A stretch of 64,000 bases of DNA from Mactromeris polynyma (GCA_032209605.1 JASFXZ010000001.1:806001-870000); one strand, 5' to 3'; shown: positions 30,912-49,470, numbered from the stretch's first letter. Numbers and translations are program-made. The notes: generated by a model not told the origin, from the letters alone.

Positions 30912-31718
30912 TGTGTGTGACATGTCACAACCATCCAAATTTGAGTCGAGTCATGTGCAAATGATGATTCTGCATCAAGGATTGAAAGATCATCTGAATT
31001 CTGAATCAGATGGTCATTTTTGTTAGTCAAATGTTACACTACTGATACATTGAATAGCCTGATGGACTAGTCAATTTTTGGGACGTAATCAAAAATTGAA
31101 ATCTCAAGTGCAGTAGTGAAAGGCATGGCATGGCACAATCCTGTGACAGACTTGTAGTTATTTGATGCTCTTGGGTATTATCGTTAAACTTATGCCAGTC
31201 TGCAGACCAATAAATTGGCAACAAATTAGCTTAGGCTTGCCAATCAGGGCGCATGATTTTATCCAGTTTCAAATTGTTAATCAAATTATTTTGTGAAAAC
31301 TCACCAAACAAAGCTTCAAATTCAATTGTTATGGAACTGGGAAATAACTGATCATATTCAAAACTGATCACGCATTTCAATGCGGCTCACAAACTACGAT
31401 CTCTGCTCTTGTCCACCATTTTAACATGATCTCGTCTTGAAAACTTTTTGTCTGATTGTAACTTTTCTATGTCTAACTTTCCTTCATCGCCTTTTCTGGG
31501 TTAGTGCACTTTCTGGTGTTAGGTATAAAAAAGACGACTAAAACATGCCGGTAGAGGTTTTATACTGGGTGGCATTGACAAAAAAATCGAGAAGGATATG
31601 TTCAGATCAGGATTTTCAGACATAATTTTTTAACTAAATTTTTTCATAACTTCTAAGTATGCTTACACTTGCTCAACCTCCTCATGTATTTTAATTGAAT
31701 TTATCCTGAGATAAATCT
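30912..31718. other. Non-genic stretch (probably PSMA4 intron 1)
   Basis: No recognised feature. If the candidate first exon is right, this is intronic. Confidence 0.35.
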
Positions 31719-33270
31719 ATACTAACACGAAAAAGAAAGTGTGCAATTTATATTGGGCATAACATTTTTGTTACAAAGTTTAGATATACAGATTTATCAT
31801 CATGAGTGAAGAAAATAAGCCTTTACACATTGCACCCATTTACCCTATATTTAAGCGCATAGACGGCTTTCAAATTGACAGCAGGCTATTATGCAACTTT
31901 TCGCTCGTGCAACGTGTGTACAGGTACAGGTTGACCCTGACCGATATCTTTACTTGTTATGCAATAATAAATCACAGTTCACTTTTGAATTTCACTCGTA
32001 AACAAGATGCCACGGCTTCAAGAAAACAAACGAATTCAGGCACTTCTGCAACTCGCAGCCGGCTTCAGCGTTGCTGACGTCGCTAGGCAGTTTAACTGCC
32101 ATAGAAATACCATAATAAAACTCTGACGACGTTACCATCAGAATGGAAGCGTTAGAGATCGTCCACGATCCGGTAGACCGAAGGTGACAACAGCACGTCA
32201 GGATAGACATATGACGTTGACGCACTTACGTCATCGGTTCAAAACCGCTACAAGCACTGCGCGAGAGCTTGGCGTATGTAGGGATACGGTTCTAAACCGA
32301 CTGCAGGCCAATGCAAACCCGTTAAGGGCTAGGAGGCCTTATGTAGGCCAGATCCTTAATAACAGACATCGTGCTCTCAGACTGGTCTGGGCCCGCCGTC
32401 ATCTCTGTTGGAACTGTGCCATGTGGTCTAGTGTGCTCTTTAGTGATGAGTCGCGATTTAACCTTAGCACTGCTGATGGTAGAGTTCGGGTATTTAGACG
32501 TAAAGGGGAACGTTTTGACCAGAACTGTTTATTAGAGCGAGATCGTTTTGGAGGGGGTAGTGTAATGGTCTGGGGAGGTATTATGGGCTGTAGGAAAACA
32601 GACCTTGTTGTTATTCATGGTAATTTAAATGCCCAAGGTTATGTTGACCAAGTTTTACGCCCAGTTGTTATTCCTTTCCTACAACAGAACCTTGGTTGTT
32701 TAATGCATGATAACGCAAGGCCACATACTGCTATACTTACCAGGAATTATCTCGCTAGAAATAACGTTAACGTCTTACCTTGGCCGGCTTGCTCTCCGGA
32801 CATGAATCCCATTGAACATTTATGGGATTTGCTTGGTCGGAGAGCAAGGAAAAACCATGTTATCAACAATATCAATGACTTGTGTGCAGCCTTAGTTCAT
32901 GAATAGAACGCCATTCCCGCCGACGTCATAAGAGGTTACGTCAGGTTCATGCGATCTAGAATACTTGCGTTGATCCGTAGACCAGGAGGCCACAACAGAT
33001 ACTGATTAATTGTCACGTAACTTGACAAATATCCGAAGGCAAAAAAGCAGTTACAAAACATTACAAATCTGCAACTTTTACTTTTCACCCCTACGTTATT
33101 CACACGTAAAACAATGTTCTGATAATTATCAAATTTCACTTAAAAGTAAAACATCGTGTTGCCAATACATTTTTGCACATTTTGATACCAAATTTGCCAA
33201 TATTTTGCTTCTATAAGTATAAAAAAATTCCCTCTAACCAAGTGCACACTTTCTTTTTCGTTTCAGTATA
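31719..33270 (+). mobile_element. Tc1-like DNA transposon, ~1.55 kb, nearly intact
   Basis: The ends match as inverted repeats. The left end (31719-31748) reads tatactaacacgaaaaagaa then agtgtgcaatt. The right end (33240-33270) is the complement, tatactgaaacgaaaaagaa then agtgtgcactt. TA lies at both ends, consistent with a TA target duplication. It holds a single transposase frame in the plus orientation, inactivated by two point stops. It lies about 235 bp upstream of PSMA4 exon 2. Confidence 0.85.
32007..33005 (+). pseudogene. Tc1/mariner (DD34E) transposase, two nonsense lesions
   Basis: One continuous frame of 332 codons from ATG 32007 to TGA 33003-33005. It is interrupted only by TGA at codon 40 (32124) and TAG at codon 300 (32904). 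The N-terminal helix-turn-helix region includes AGFSVADVARQFNCHRNTI and a GRP-like stretch (RDRPRSGRPK). A second DNA-binding half follows (TARELGVCRDTVLNRL). The catalytic triad is visible: Asp at codon 147 (FSDESRF), Asp at 235 (MHDNARPHT) and Glu at 270 (SPDMNPIEHLWD), with 34 residues between the last two. Both stops look like single substitutions, so the copy is young but dead unless read through. It would move in trans if a sibling copy supplies transposase. Confidence 0.9.
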
Positions 33271-33457
33271 TTAATAGCTTCTTATGACCTTGTCTTGTGT
33301 GCTTTTGAATTTGTAAGAACAAATTTATCACAAGAGTTGTTTGGTTAGGGAAATATTTATATTTTATATAAAAGGGGATGTCCTATGGGATATTTAAATG
33401 TTAGCTCACCACGTCTTGTCAGTCCTGCAGCTGGGTGATTTATCTTTATATTTGTAA

Positions 33458-38359
<4,902 letters not shown>

Positions 38360-38610
38360 TTTATAGACATACTGTGAGGTAATAGTCGTGGCTAAATATT
38401 TTCAACTTACGTTGACATTTGTGATGAGAAAATAGTATTTGCTGCGGTTTTGCTTACCCTGTAATATGCCCTGTCTGTCAAGTTGTTTGTTTTGTTGGTA
38501 AGTTGGTATACCCGAGCAATGACCACTAAACACAAAAGAACTAGTATGCTGCTAAATGTATTTATATGATGCCACCTCATACTTCCTGGATTTATTATCA
38601 TGTAACATAC
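38360..38610 (+). other. PSMA4 3' UTR start and possible 3' UTR donor
   Basis: The sequence after the stop codon contains ctgtgag|gtaata at about 38379, which fits a 5' splice site. A good acceptor (ttcatttctctttccag) lies at 39970-39985. If used, a non-coding last exon would run from 39986 to the aataaa at about 40575. Confidence 0.3.
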
Positions 38611-38611
38611 T

Positions 38612-39003
38612 CTGAAACATGAAACATGAAACATTTAATTTGATGAAACGCCTATTTATACACAGAAGCATATTCAATGGCGTTGTACATTTAGCAAAAA
38701 TACAGTATGTATATTACATGTACTCAACTATGTATAATAATGTCATAACTATAACTAGTATTAGACAAGGCATCAAAACGTGACATATCAGTACTTAAAG
38801 TATCAAACTGCACAAAAATAGTGTACATACACCTGACATGCTATTCGATACAGTTCACAAGACTAGAACAATGAATCGAAGTTCCTGAAAAAGTGTGTTT
38901 TTAGACTTTTCTTAAAAGCATCTACGGATTTCAGATTCCTTATATGGACTGGAATGTCATTCCATAATGTCGGCCCAACAGTTTTAAAACTCTGATGCTT
39001 CAT
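38612..39003 (-). mobile_element. 5'-truncated LINE 3' end
   Basis: On the minus strand the frame 39003-38863 reads HQSFKTVGPTLWNDIPVHIR, then NLKSVDAFKKSLKTHFFRNF, then a stop. This is the L-W-N-x-(I/L)-P ... F-K-x-x-L-K-x-x-(L/F)-F ending typical of many LINE ORF2 proteins. The 3' UTR follows and ends in a tail of ATGTTTC repeats at 38612-38633. Only about 46 C-terminal codons remain. Inserted antisense to PSMA4. Confidence 0.75.
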
Positions 39004-39307
39004 TTATACTAAGTATGCAAAAAAACAGTAGGAACATGGCTGATATTTTGTGATTTCACGTTTGTATAGTATACTCGGTGGTTCATATTATAGTTGCAGG
39101 TAGTTTCCCTACTATTTTGTCTTGCATTGAAATGAGTGATTATGCCTTAAAAACTTATCATTTAATACAGTTTAAGTGATTTTCATAGTCAAACTGGCAT
39201 TGAACATGCTAGTTAGATTTTTAAATAAATTGTTAGTGGTACCCCAGTGGACTTATTGAATTGGTAAAGGCTTGTTTTAGCTACTTAGGCTATTTTTCTT
39301 TTCATTT

Positions 39308-39500
39308 TTAGCTCTACTGGTCAAAGGCCAGAGAGCTTATGTCATGGCGAATTGTCTGTCATGTGTGCCTACATCCGTCTGTGCGTGTTTCAGTCTGTTA
39401 ACTTCTCATTCAAACGACATCTCCTCCACTAAAACTTGGCCAATTTTGACTAAACTTCACAGGAACGTTCCTTGGGTGTACTCTTTAATGCTGTGCAAAT
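39308..39500 (+). repeat. Dispersed molluscan-type repeat
   Basis: It starts agctctactggtcaaaggcc and continues to aaacttcacaggaacgttcc, a type I associate with non-autonomous elements in bivalves. There is no internal coding and the right edge is unclear. A looser parallel is at 24150-24190 (gaaacttcacaagagttcag). Confidence 0.4.
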
Positions 39501-40571
39501 GGTTGTGATATGTTGCATAAATATGTCACAGTAGCTAAAATAGATTTTAAAATTGAAAACTTCAATCTTCATATTCAGAAACATAAAGCCACAATTGTTG
39601 TGAATAGGTACAGTGATATTTTTGGGTCAATTTTACTGCTGAATTTAGGCTCTCCCCCTAGCAAAAAAGCCTCAATTTCCCCCAAAAAGTAAAAAAAAAA
39701 ATTACTGACTTTTTACCATCCTGAAAGAGCACTTTGAGAGGAAGAGGGAAAAGTAATAATACATTCAGTTAAAGCAGGAAATTAAGATATAAGTAAAATA
39801 ACCATGCTCTTATTTTCCCAAATTTGGAACTTATCACGCATATTTTCTCAATTGAAAAGGCACAGGCAGTAAACATTTTTTTTAAATCACAGGTATACCA
39901 TGGACATATGTACAAGGGGCAATTTTGATGGTGATTTAATATCTTTGTTCATGTCGTAACAACATGTCTTCATTTCTCTTTCCAGAATGACTTTGTTAGA
40001 TCATCATCACGTGTGACATTTTTCTTACCATATTATGTGTTTGGACTGCTTTGCAGATTGATGTACAAAGAAGCTTGTTCAACTATCTAAGACTATAAAT
40101 TTATAACAATTAAAGAAACCATGGTAAAGTTTGTTAAACTAACAGTCATCCTATCTATTGGTGTAAAATACTTCATAACTAGTTGTGGAATATGACTTTA
40201 TTGTGATGAACAATGTTTGATGTTTATTGATCCCCATATTTTGTGTTATGCTAAGGTCACTAAACTTCATTGTAATTTTAATCTTGGGGTTAATGTCTTT
40301 CTAGACATTTGTTTTGCCTTTCAGAACAGCTCTTTTCTAAATTAGATAAACAAGTCATTTGTGGATGCAGAGTTGTGCATTTTGATAAATAAACCGTTTT
40401 GATAAATGCTAATGAAAATACATGTAGTTGTAAACTGAAATTATTAAAATTATGTGTCTTTCTCTTTGTGTATGTGCTACAATAGTGCTTATCTTGTATA
40501 TGGTGCAGATTGATTCTAATGTAAGTTCTTGAGTACTTTATTGTGAACATGATGTATATGATGTTCTGCAG

Positions 40572-40582
40572 ATCCAATAAAA
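40572..40582 (+). promoter_or_regulatory. Possible PSMA4 polyadenylation signal
   Basis: aataaa within ccaataaaattg. It is a candidate only if the transcript continues this far. It lies 2.2 kb after the stop codon. Confidence 0.25.
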
Positions 40583-41009
40583 TTGTTAAAACATCAAAGG
40601 CTTTTGAATTATTTTGTTTACAGATGCCACATTTTATTGTTACACACATGAGTTTAGGCACGAAGCAGGAAATGCCATTTATACAAACACACAGTCTCCT
40701 CAGAAGTGAGACGAGACATGAACAGATATACTTAACACCATTAAAAACGCAACTGTTTTAATTAGGCTTCATTTTGAACATTTTGTTAAAAGCCACCATC
40801 AGTTTCCAATGTTTAAAATATTGTTCAGAAAGTATTGAAACTATAGACCAATCCCACATATTTCATGATTACAGAAGTTTATGAAATTATGTTAGTGAAT
40901 TAATACAGAATTATTTCTTCTTTATGTCATGTTTGAAGTAGACACTTCTGTTGCGTTTTTAAAGGCTTTAAGTATACATGATACAACGGTATAAAGAGCG
41001 CAAGACACC

Positions 41010-41165
41010 GATATAATGATAGTTGATGCAACTCTGCCTTGGATTGGTCAGTGGCAAACACAACTGGTTTGAATCGTGGCTTAAGGGTGCACCCAATGTC
41101 ACACTTAATGACCAGTCGCCAGTTGTCGAGGATTCAGTTGACCAATACTAGGATTCTATTTGAGT
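41010..41165 (+). repeat. tRNA-like SINE copy
   Basis: A B-box-like GGTTTGAATCG follows caaacacaact, and a SINE-like body follows (gcacccaatgtcacacttaa, then tgaccagtcgccagttg). The A-box is decayed. Confidence 0.4.
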
Positions 41166-41776
41166 GGTAAATGCAATTAAATTATGGTTGCATAGTCCGA
41201 GGAATTCCCTTGAAAACATTAGACAAAGTCTAAGCTTAGACAAATAATCAGACTGTGTGACCTCTGCACTGGCGACTGATAGTTTCTACTATAGGCAATT
41301 TATATTTACGGTTTTAATCAAACTGCAGTGGTCAGCCAATGGAAACATCTTTTACAAGCGATAGACATTGTGTACACAGTACAATAGGAAAAATATTGAT
41401 GTGTTTTGAATAGATAAATGTATATAGAGTCGATAGCCGTTTTATTGGATTAAAATTGAAACTGCGAAATGAAAGTATCAAAACAAACCAATGGTACTAG
41501 TAGTATGCTTAAGACTAACTATAATCAGAATGAATCCACCTAATAACGTTTGGATTAATCATCTCGCGGTAAATTGAAGATAAAAAAGTGAGAGTTTTTT
41601 TCTCATTTTTCATCCATCGTACGTGTGATTGGCAGCGTATCTGTCAGGTCTTACCGCGGTGCGGCGAGAGAACGAACTCAAGACGTGACTTAGAGAGGTA
41701 ATAGCTTAATGTATCACAATGGAACCGATGCTCGATCTTCTTTCATATTATATTTATATTATAAAACTAAAATAAC

Positions 41777-42275
41777 TACAGTCAATCTAGTGTATGCGAC
41801 CACGTGTCTTATGCGGCCATTTGCAGTAAGCGACCACTTTGAAAACCTCCCGAAAGCTAAGCAACTTTTGTTTAACGCGACCAGCGGTCACTCAAAGTCG
41901 GTTTTTTCAGAAATTTTTTCCTTTAAACGATCGCTAATTCATAATTGACCGCAGATTAATTTATAAAGATTAAGTGTGTGTATGTATGTTTTATTAGAAG
42001 ACATATTTCATAAGATCTGGTAAATATTATTTTTAACAAATGAAAGAATAAAACTGTTTTATTTTGTACATTGTGTTAGGGCTAGTACATACCCTGATTG
42101 TATTTTTAACATGTTGAAGTACATTTTAAGTACAAATGTATGTATAGTAGCAGACTAGAAAATATTGAAACCCGAAATCTTATCTGGAACCAAGCTTTGT
42201 ATTAAAAGATCGTTTCATTAAGAGACCACTTTTTGTCTGACCCTTTGGTGGTCTCTTAATACAAGATTGACTGTA
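41777..42275. mobile_element. MITE, ~499 bp, Tc1/mariner type
   Basis: The left end TACAGTCAATCTAGTGTATG and right end TTAATACAAGATTGACTGTA are inverted, with terminal TA on each side. Internal gcgaccac and gaccactttt motifs recur. Its first bases, CAGTCAA, match those of the 193-bp family at 54065 and 63012. Confidence 0.7.
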
Positions 42276-42279
42276 CTCT

Positions 42280-44745
42280 TTGATGCTCGTGGTATAAAAT
42301 CATTGTCGTAACATTCGCGACATGAGATTCGGGTAGATAAGTTCTTAAAACTGATTGAGTATCAGTTATTTTGATTTAATCCATTCAACAGGAGTCAAAC
42401 AAGTTTATATATTCATATAATCTTAACACCGACATAAATTTGTACAATGTAGTTGTTTTACGAATGTATTACGTTATTGAGTGAACATCAGAGTAAAAAT
42501 ATATATTTCGCTAAGTACTCTTCCAAAAATAATGTTAACTTGTCATAAATTCGCACTCTTAGAACAAAGGATTGTTTGTTCGGTTAATATGAAAACTTTT
42601 AACAAAATTGTCAATAAACTCCCACAACTTATCGGATCTTATAGGATAATACAGCAAGGGGTATAGCGGGAATTCGCTTTAGTAAAGTGAATCACACATA
42701 AAACCAATATTTTTAACTATAACTCCCTGAATCATATCTAGGGGAGTCTTATTCAGACGTAGGGGCGTAAGGGTGGTAGTTATCGCATATATGTTTGCAC
42801 AATGTATTTGATAATGATTTTCAGTTGCTTAAAATAATACTTAAGTGTTTTTAAACGTAGTGCGGTTTTATGTTGATTGCTTAATCGGAAATAGCGAATG
42901 GACAGTGGTTTTTTTATAATAGATTAAATGTTCTCGTATGCCGCACAAATAATAAGTACATATTTTATGGAGAGACAAGAAACACACATTTTATGCTCTG
43001 AGTAAACGATACTTCATTTCTTTTATTGCTCCCTCGTTGTTATTTATATCCATGATAAAGTGTATGTTGAGTGGATAAATCATAATGTCTCATCGGTGGT
43101 GATGTGAGTGAATAAGTTTCTATTCTTAATGATATTGCATCAATACGCCCACATAATGTTTTGAAATCCCAATGACATTAATAAATACCGCCCGTCATTG
43201 ATTGAAGTAGCTTTTTGCATCTTAAGTCTTCCTTATCAAGAGCCGGAGTCAGTGAGAAATTTGAAGCAAACTGGAAAAACCTAAATTATTCCACAAATAT
43301 TACTCTGTCAAATGCAGGGAGTTCTGTGAAAGGTCATCTCAATGTCGCGTTATCGCCTGCGACCAGCGTTGATGCTACGTTAACACGCACGACGTTAATA
43401 TTGGAATTCGTTCAACATTCTCGGCCCGATCGTAGTATAAACTCAATATTGTGTATTCCATAATTTCTGTTTATTCGGCGCAGCCGTACTAACCTTGTTT
43501 TGCTATTAGCATATCAGTGTTGTGTAAACCAATCAAATCTTACGTTAACCACCATGCAGGGCAATTTCTCCTCAACCGAACAACATTTGTAACAGTGACG
43601 CGGATTGGTTAACCTTTCAATAAGTGGTACGTTACCTTACTGAAATGCACTGAATTTCGATGAATTTACCGAAATCCTTTTTAGATCTGGAGTGACCAGC
43701 AATCGTAACATATCGGCAATATTTTATGTTGCACGACACATCTTAACCTTCAAATTACACCGACCATCTTTTTTCAAGATATTTCTTGTTGTTATTTGTT
43801 TATATGTATCGGGGACCATCTCAATATAGTATTGCATAAACTAAATATAAAAACTACAAAACAGAACTAAACTATTACTATACATAACATTATGTGTCAT
43901 ATCTTTGGTGCTTAGCAAACTTTGAGTATTATATTATATCTAATCAACTTTATCAAACCTTATTCAGCTTATTTCATGAAGTCTTTATCTTTGTTTTAAT
44001 GAACAAATTCGTTTTCACTGTCGGAAACAATGACCAGATATACATACTTAATATTACCGCCTGAAAGGAAATACATGTAATGTTGAGAATTGTTACACTA
44101 GTTCACGTATTCGGCGAAAAAATAATGAAGTTATTTGACATTTTGGTACTGTCAAATTGTACATGTTGGTCCGGTAAAAATAGGCTGATTGCACAAGCGT
44201 TAATTTTGCAAAAGAAACACATGTATACAAAGATAATAATCAAATCTACCTCATGCTATCGAGCCTTTTCAAAAAAAAACATAAAAAATAAGTTTTATTC
44301 CAAAATAACAAAAACAGAAACAAAGGGTGAGTACGGAAAATCTAATTTTTTCATATTTTTATTGATATAATTTTGAAAAAAAATCGATAGCATAAGCTTG
44401 TACACTTTCTCTCCTTTCCAAAATTCTTTTGTTATTAAAAAATACTAAACAGAATTTTAAGTGCCTTTTCCGGAATGTTAAACATCAAAAATCAAAAGTC
44501 ATTCTACATGTACAACTTTCTACATACTATACAGTGTATGGAGTTAATCCATAAATGTGTATACAATGTATTGAAAACTTGTCAAAACACATGGCGACTT
44601 CACCACCTTAAATAAGAAATACTGGCAACAATTATAATTATACTAGATCAATTTATTCATCAAGACGAGTATAAGTGTTGTATAGCTGTTATATATACAT
44701 ATACAATATATACTCTTTGTCTACTAAATTGATATTCATGAACGA
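42280..44745. other. Non-genic stretch
   Basis: No recognised gene. The frames at 43215-43463 and 44080-44370 are open but have no motif, splice context or low-complexity explanation. Confidence 0.4.
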
Positions 44746-44756
44746 CACTTGAACGT

Positions 44757-44830
44757 AGCTGGAGTTACTGTCAAATGGCCAAATCCTTCACTCGAGAAAT
44801 CCACGCTCATTCGAGTGTACTCCAGCTACC
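44757..44830. repeat. Imperfect palindrome
   Basis: GTAGCTGGAGT and ACTCCAGCTAC form an 11-bp outer stem. CACTCGAG and TTCGAGTG form an inner stem. It could be a small MITE or a structured element. Confidence 0.55.
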
Positions 44831-44839
44831 CAAACCTCT

Positions 44840-47690
44840 GTGAATACCAATATCTACTTAAGGCGCAGTCACAATCAAAAGCACGGATCGTTAGATAATG
44901 AAAATATGATTGTCTCAGTGAGTGAAGTAGTGAATATTAGCCTGTGTTTTTTTTTATTCAACATGATTACTTCAAATCGAAGCCATACTTATACGCTCGG
45001 TATTCTTTTATGAAACGATCATTTCACAATCTAATACAAAATGTAAAACATGCGAAGCACATTGAAATTCGTTCTTTTTGATAACTTGTCTAACAAATAC
45101 GGTTATTCTGTTTTTATTCAAGTTGAACTATTTTCGCAACACGCTTACCCCTTAATACATTTTCCAGTATCTGTTTTAAGTAAGCTCACATCTGATACAT
45201 GATTATCAGTACACCTCCAACAAACCAACTTCACGTCGAATAAATGTCTCAAAAAAGAATCCAACTCGTCATACATTCTCTCTCCCGTCTCCAACTCCTT
45301 CTCCTTAACATTTCTCCACTTTCTTTATTTTGAAAATTATATCTAAATGTGCAGTCATTATATTGCTAAAATCACCTTGACCCTCGTCGGATGTTTGTCT
45401 TTTTCTCGTGCCCCGACATGCTAATGTAAACTATTTCTCTTAACGTCCATAAAAGACGAATTTAAGAAAACGGTTTTATATATATATTCTTTATTTCCTC
45501 CAATAAATGAAGAGCATTACATATTTACACAGCATATAAGAGAACAGAAACAAAGTAGAACAACAGTATATACAAAACGGGCACATAAACATATTACACA
45601 ACCAGTCAACTTGCCTACTTCGTAAACACTTATACTATTTAAATAAAAGTAAATACCGACAAGCGACAACATAATCATATAATATATCCAATAACACTCA
45701 TACCGATGATATCTAGATTACTGTTTGAGCTATAAACTTATTGATTGTACAATCCTTGCTCTCTGACAATAAAAACAAAGCATCATATTCGTTTTCAAGT
45801 ATGTGAACAATACAACATCGTATGATAACATATACTTGAGATGGCATTCTTCTATTATACTCTATCGACTTCCACAAAGAAAATAACTATTTATCTTCAT
45901 GGTTGACCACGCGTGACGGTGAGTACGATTTTCAAAATTTTAGCACGAGGATCACGTGCACTGTGTATAAAGCGGTAAATTTGATTTTAATGCAATCCTC
46001 GTTGTATGTCCAACATTAAAAATAGAAAAGATGGCGAGAATGACCTATGAAGAACGCACCAGGCTGTCGGTATGATTGATACTGGTACTCCGATTCGACA
46101 GGTATGACTTACTTCATAAATTAATTAATCAATTCAAATTGAATTTGGAAAATAATTATAAAATATATATTTTTTGTATTATAGACCACTTTTTATTAAT
46201 ATTTCTGGTTGCCCGTCTGTTCGATAGGCGCAAATGTATATATTGTTTCTGTTCTTATATTTCGACGAAATACCGAGTGGGCGTTTAGAAATTTTGTTCA
46301 CTGTATATCCGACATGGCACTCTGAGGTTAAGTCGCTACTCAACAAAATCACGCGATTATACAAGGAAGTTTGCTTTACATGTAATTTTATTATGTTCTA
46401 ACACTTGCAAAGGCTGAATGATACTATTGTGATAAGTTGCAAGAAACGACACCACTTCTATAGGTTACTGTATTGCTCTTCGATCGCTAAGTGGCTGTCA
46501 AGTATCTTGGATAGCATTTTACCTCGAACAATGACTGTGTTCTGAAGTTTGGACAATCTGTGACCCAATCTGTCATTTAAAGGAAACACCTTTCCAGGCC
46601 TCGAATGACTCAAATCTGCGTAGTTATTGAACCCAGTGTAGAATCAGAAAGTAAGGGTTATTAGAAATTGGCAGTACCATACCTTTGACAATAACTTAAA
46701 TCGTGCAGTATGTATAGTGCGCAAAACACCAGAAATAAAAAATCTCTACCAGACTAGTGTTTATAGTTCAGCATCTTTTACAGGAATATACTTTGCAGAA
46801 TGTTTTATTTGTTAACAGCGTCAATAAAAAGGACTTCTAAATTAGGTGTTACCTATTTTGAATCCAATACGAATAAAATGTCAACTAAAATGTGGGGTCT
46901 GTCTATATTTGTATTTCTAACCCTGATCATGCCAGATATCCATGACGTCATTGAACTGGTAGGAGCAGCAATATCGTTCTTCCCAACTGACAATAATACG
47001 GGGAGTTCACTACATTTTAAATTCTTCCGAATGTCCATTACATTTTTGGAACAGTTCTTTCATTAGAATACATAATACAGACATATATACCCATAAAAGG
47101 TAGGAAGGCGAAACAAGTTTACCTGATTCTTTATTTATATGAAGTTTGATTTCGCCGTCATCACTAGATTCATACACGTTTATAGACTCATGGTCAGTCG
47201 ATTGGGGGTAGACACTTAAAACTGATAAAAGCGTATGCTATAATGCTATTTATAAATGTTAAATTGTAGATTGTACAAGAAGTTCTAATGTCATGCCTGA
47301 AACACTTGATAACTGGCGTACAAAGGCTGGCTCCCATCTCATCTGCCCATCACCGCTGCTGTTAGCGTATATTTACCAACACCTAAGAAAAAGCGCTTCG
47401 CTTTATGTTATGCAGCATTTCTACATGAATATTGCTTAATTACCCGAATTCCATTTATTTATTTAGTTCAGTTCAAACTTATTTATTTTACATCGATTGT
47501 GAAACAAGTTCTTACAACTTATACTAAACACTCTCGATGACTATCAAACCGTCCAGGCATACAACTTATATACTGAATACTTGAAAAGGAAAACCACCAG
47601 GCAACTTAAATTTTTGAATCCACAGACCAAGATTACGATCAGCACTCTGAGCTATATTTTAGCAGTTATTTCATAATACATGTCATGGTA
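44840..47690. other. Non-genic stretch
   Basis: Nothing recognised. A 14-codon open start at 46031 (MARMTYEERTRLS) ends at a stop and has no support. Confidence 0.4.
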
Positions 47691-47699
47691 CATGTATGT

Positions 47700-47900
47700 A
47701 TATCTGTCACAGATTAATGGTAACGAAATTCACTATCTACTCGAATGTGATCACTTTAACGATTCAAGAATAAAAACTTTTATCTACACACTAACATATT
47801 AAAACAACAATTACTCAAAGACCGATACTTTACTAACTTAATAAAAAAACTAGGAAGCTTTGTGTGCTCATTAAATAAGTTATTTATAAAATTTAAATAA
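47700..47900 (+). pseudogene. LINE ORF2 C-terminal scrap
   Basis: The frame reads LSQINGNEIHYLLECDHFND, then SRIKTFIYTLTY and a stop. The G-N/D-E-I/F-H-Y-L-L-E-C motif matches the Cys-His end of the LINE at 18455-19061. The copy is 5'-truncated, with an aataaagg-like end near 47898. Confidence 0.65.
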
Positions 47901-47904
47901 AGGC

Positions 47905-49470
47905 CAGACTTGCAATATCGGTTGTTGCTCTAGAGAGGTTAAATTGGTAACAGAAACAATTGATGCTCTTGTTGAGGAGATGTGTCGCTTTTGAGAGTTA
48001 GCACGGTATTTAACATGTCAGATGTCGAGTTTACTTCGTGTATTTGAACAATAAAACCGTGTGTTAAACAACATACCGTGATGTTAACAAATTTAACATC
48101 AGCCCTGCGTTCAGTTACGTCTATCAGTGGCGAACGTTTTGTGTTGTATCCCTTGCCCACCGTATCACACTAGCTGCACACGGGAACCAAATTGCAAAAC
48201 GTTTCGAAATGATATGGCTGTGAGCTGTAACTGAACGCAGGACAGAATGGATCATTTCCTTAATACAATTTCTAACAAGGTACACATTTAATTAACATTG
48301 TCAACATTACAATTCCGTAAATTAGGCGAAATGAAAATGTTGAAAATAAACGAGTTTTACTCATAAACCGAGAAAGTTCACACGATTCAGTGCGAGCTGC
48401 GTAATTACTGTGCAGTAAATACTCATCAGGGGGAATTATACATAGCACGAAACTAGAAGGAGGTAAATTCCTCTCATAATTGAAATATCTGAATGAATAA
48501 GAAAAAACAAATTCACAGTTATTATGTAATTCCGATAGTAAGATGCATGTAACCTTCTAGCGGCTTAACCAACAAACACACATTCACACTTAAAAGAAGA
48601 AAATGTGCATGCATGTTATTAAATGTACTAAGTATATATAATTAATGCATATCGTATAGACAACGCAGTAACTCGTTTCTAGTGTGTACATCAAGTCGAC
48701 ACCGTTATACAAATGTAATTAAATCTTTAATGATCATGTCCAAGAATATTTTCGTGAATTGTAATTGCTATCCTGAGTCAATTTGATTCTAGCGTTTCTT
48801 TCTGTATCACCTCAGGTATTCCTCATTGCTACATTCACGGCTTTGAACACAAAATTATCTTTAATGAGATGCCCTACTTTGACAGAGTACATGTAATGCA
48901 GAAACTCATTATACATTCACACTTTCTGTTTTGCACTGAACACAGAAGTGATTTTCTTTGGTTTTATAAATACATTACTTTCTCATTTATTTTGGCATAA
49001 TAATGTTATAACAAATATATAATGATGATATGTTTTTAAGTTTTTTTTTATTTCTTTTAGACTCGAATCTAACTGTGCTTAATACACTTGGTACCATTAA
49101 AAACATAACTATTTGAACAAGTCGTTGTTTTGTAGTACCAGCTGTCAAAAGCGTGTTACAGTTATCTTTGTGTTAATTCGTGTTCAAATCTTTTTTAAAC
49201 TCTACATCAATGATGTTCTATGTCATTATTGATTAATTTTATGAAATTATGTTTGAGAAATCAAGTATATTTTTGTCTTTGTAATGTCACTTTATCTATA
49301 TGCACATTTTTGGTTGCGCTTTTAATGGCGTTAAGTTTATACACATCTTCCCACCCACACTGTGGATTATTTCTCTAGTCCCAATTCTACAAATAGTGTT
49401 ATAAATGTAAATGTTTGTAATTTGTTTTTGCAAATGTCCATTTTACTTGCTGCAAACATTCGTTATGTTC
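47905..49470. other. Non-genic stretch
   Basis: No gene or repeat recognised. Confidence 0.4.

Noticed and set aside
43215..43463. 82-codon open frame with a fairly balanced composition
   Set aside because: No recognisable motif, signal or splice context. Length is within chance for this much sequence.
46031..46075. MARMTYEERTRLS start followed by a gtatga donor-like site
   Set aside because: Only 14 codons before a stop; no matching acceptor or family match found.
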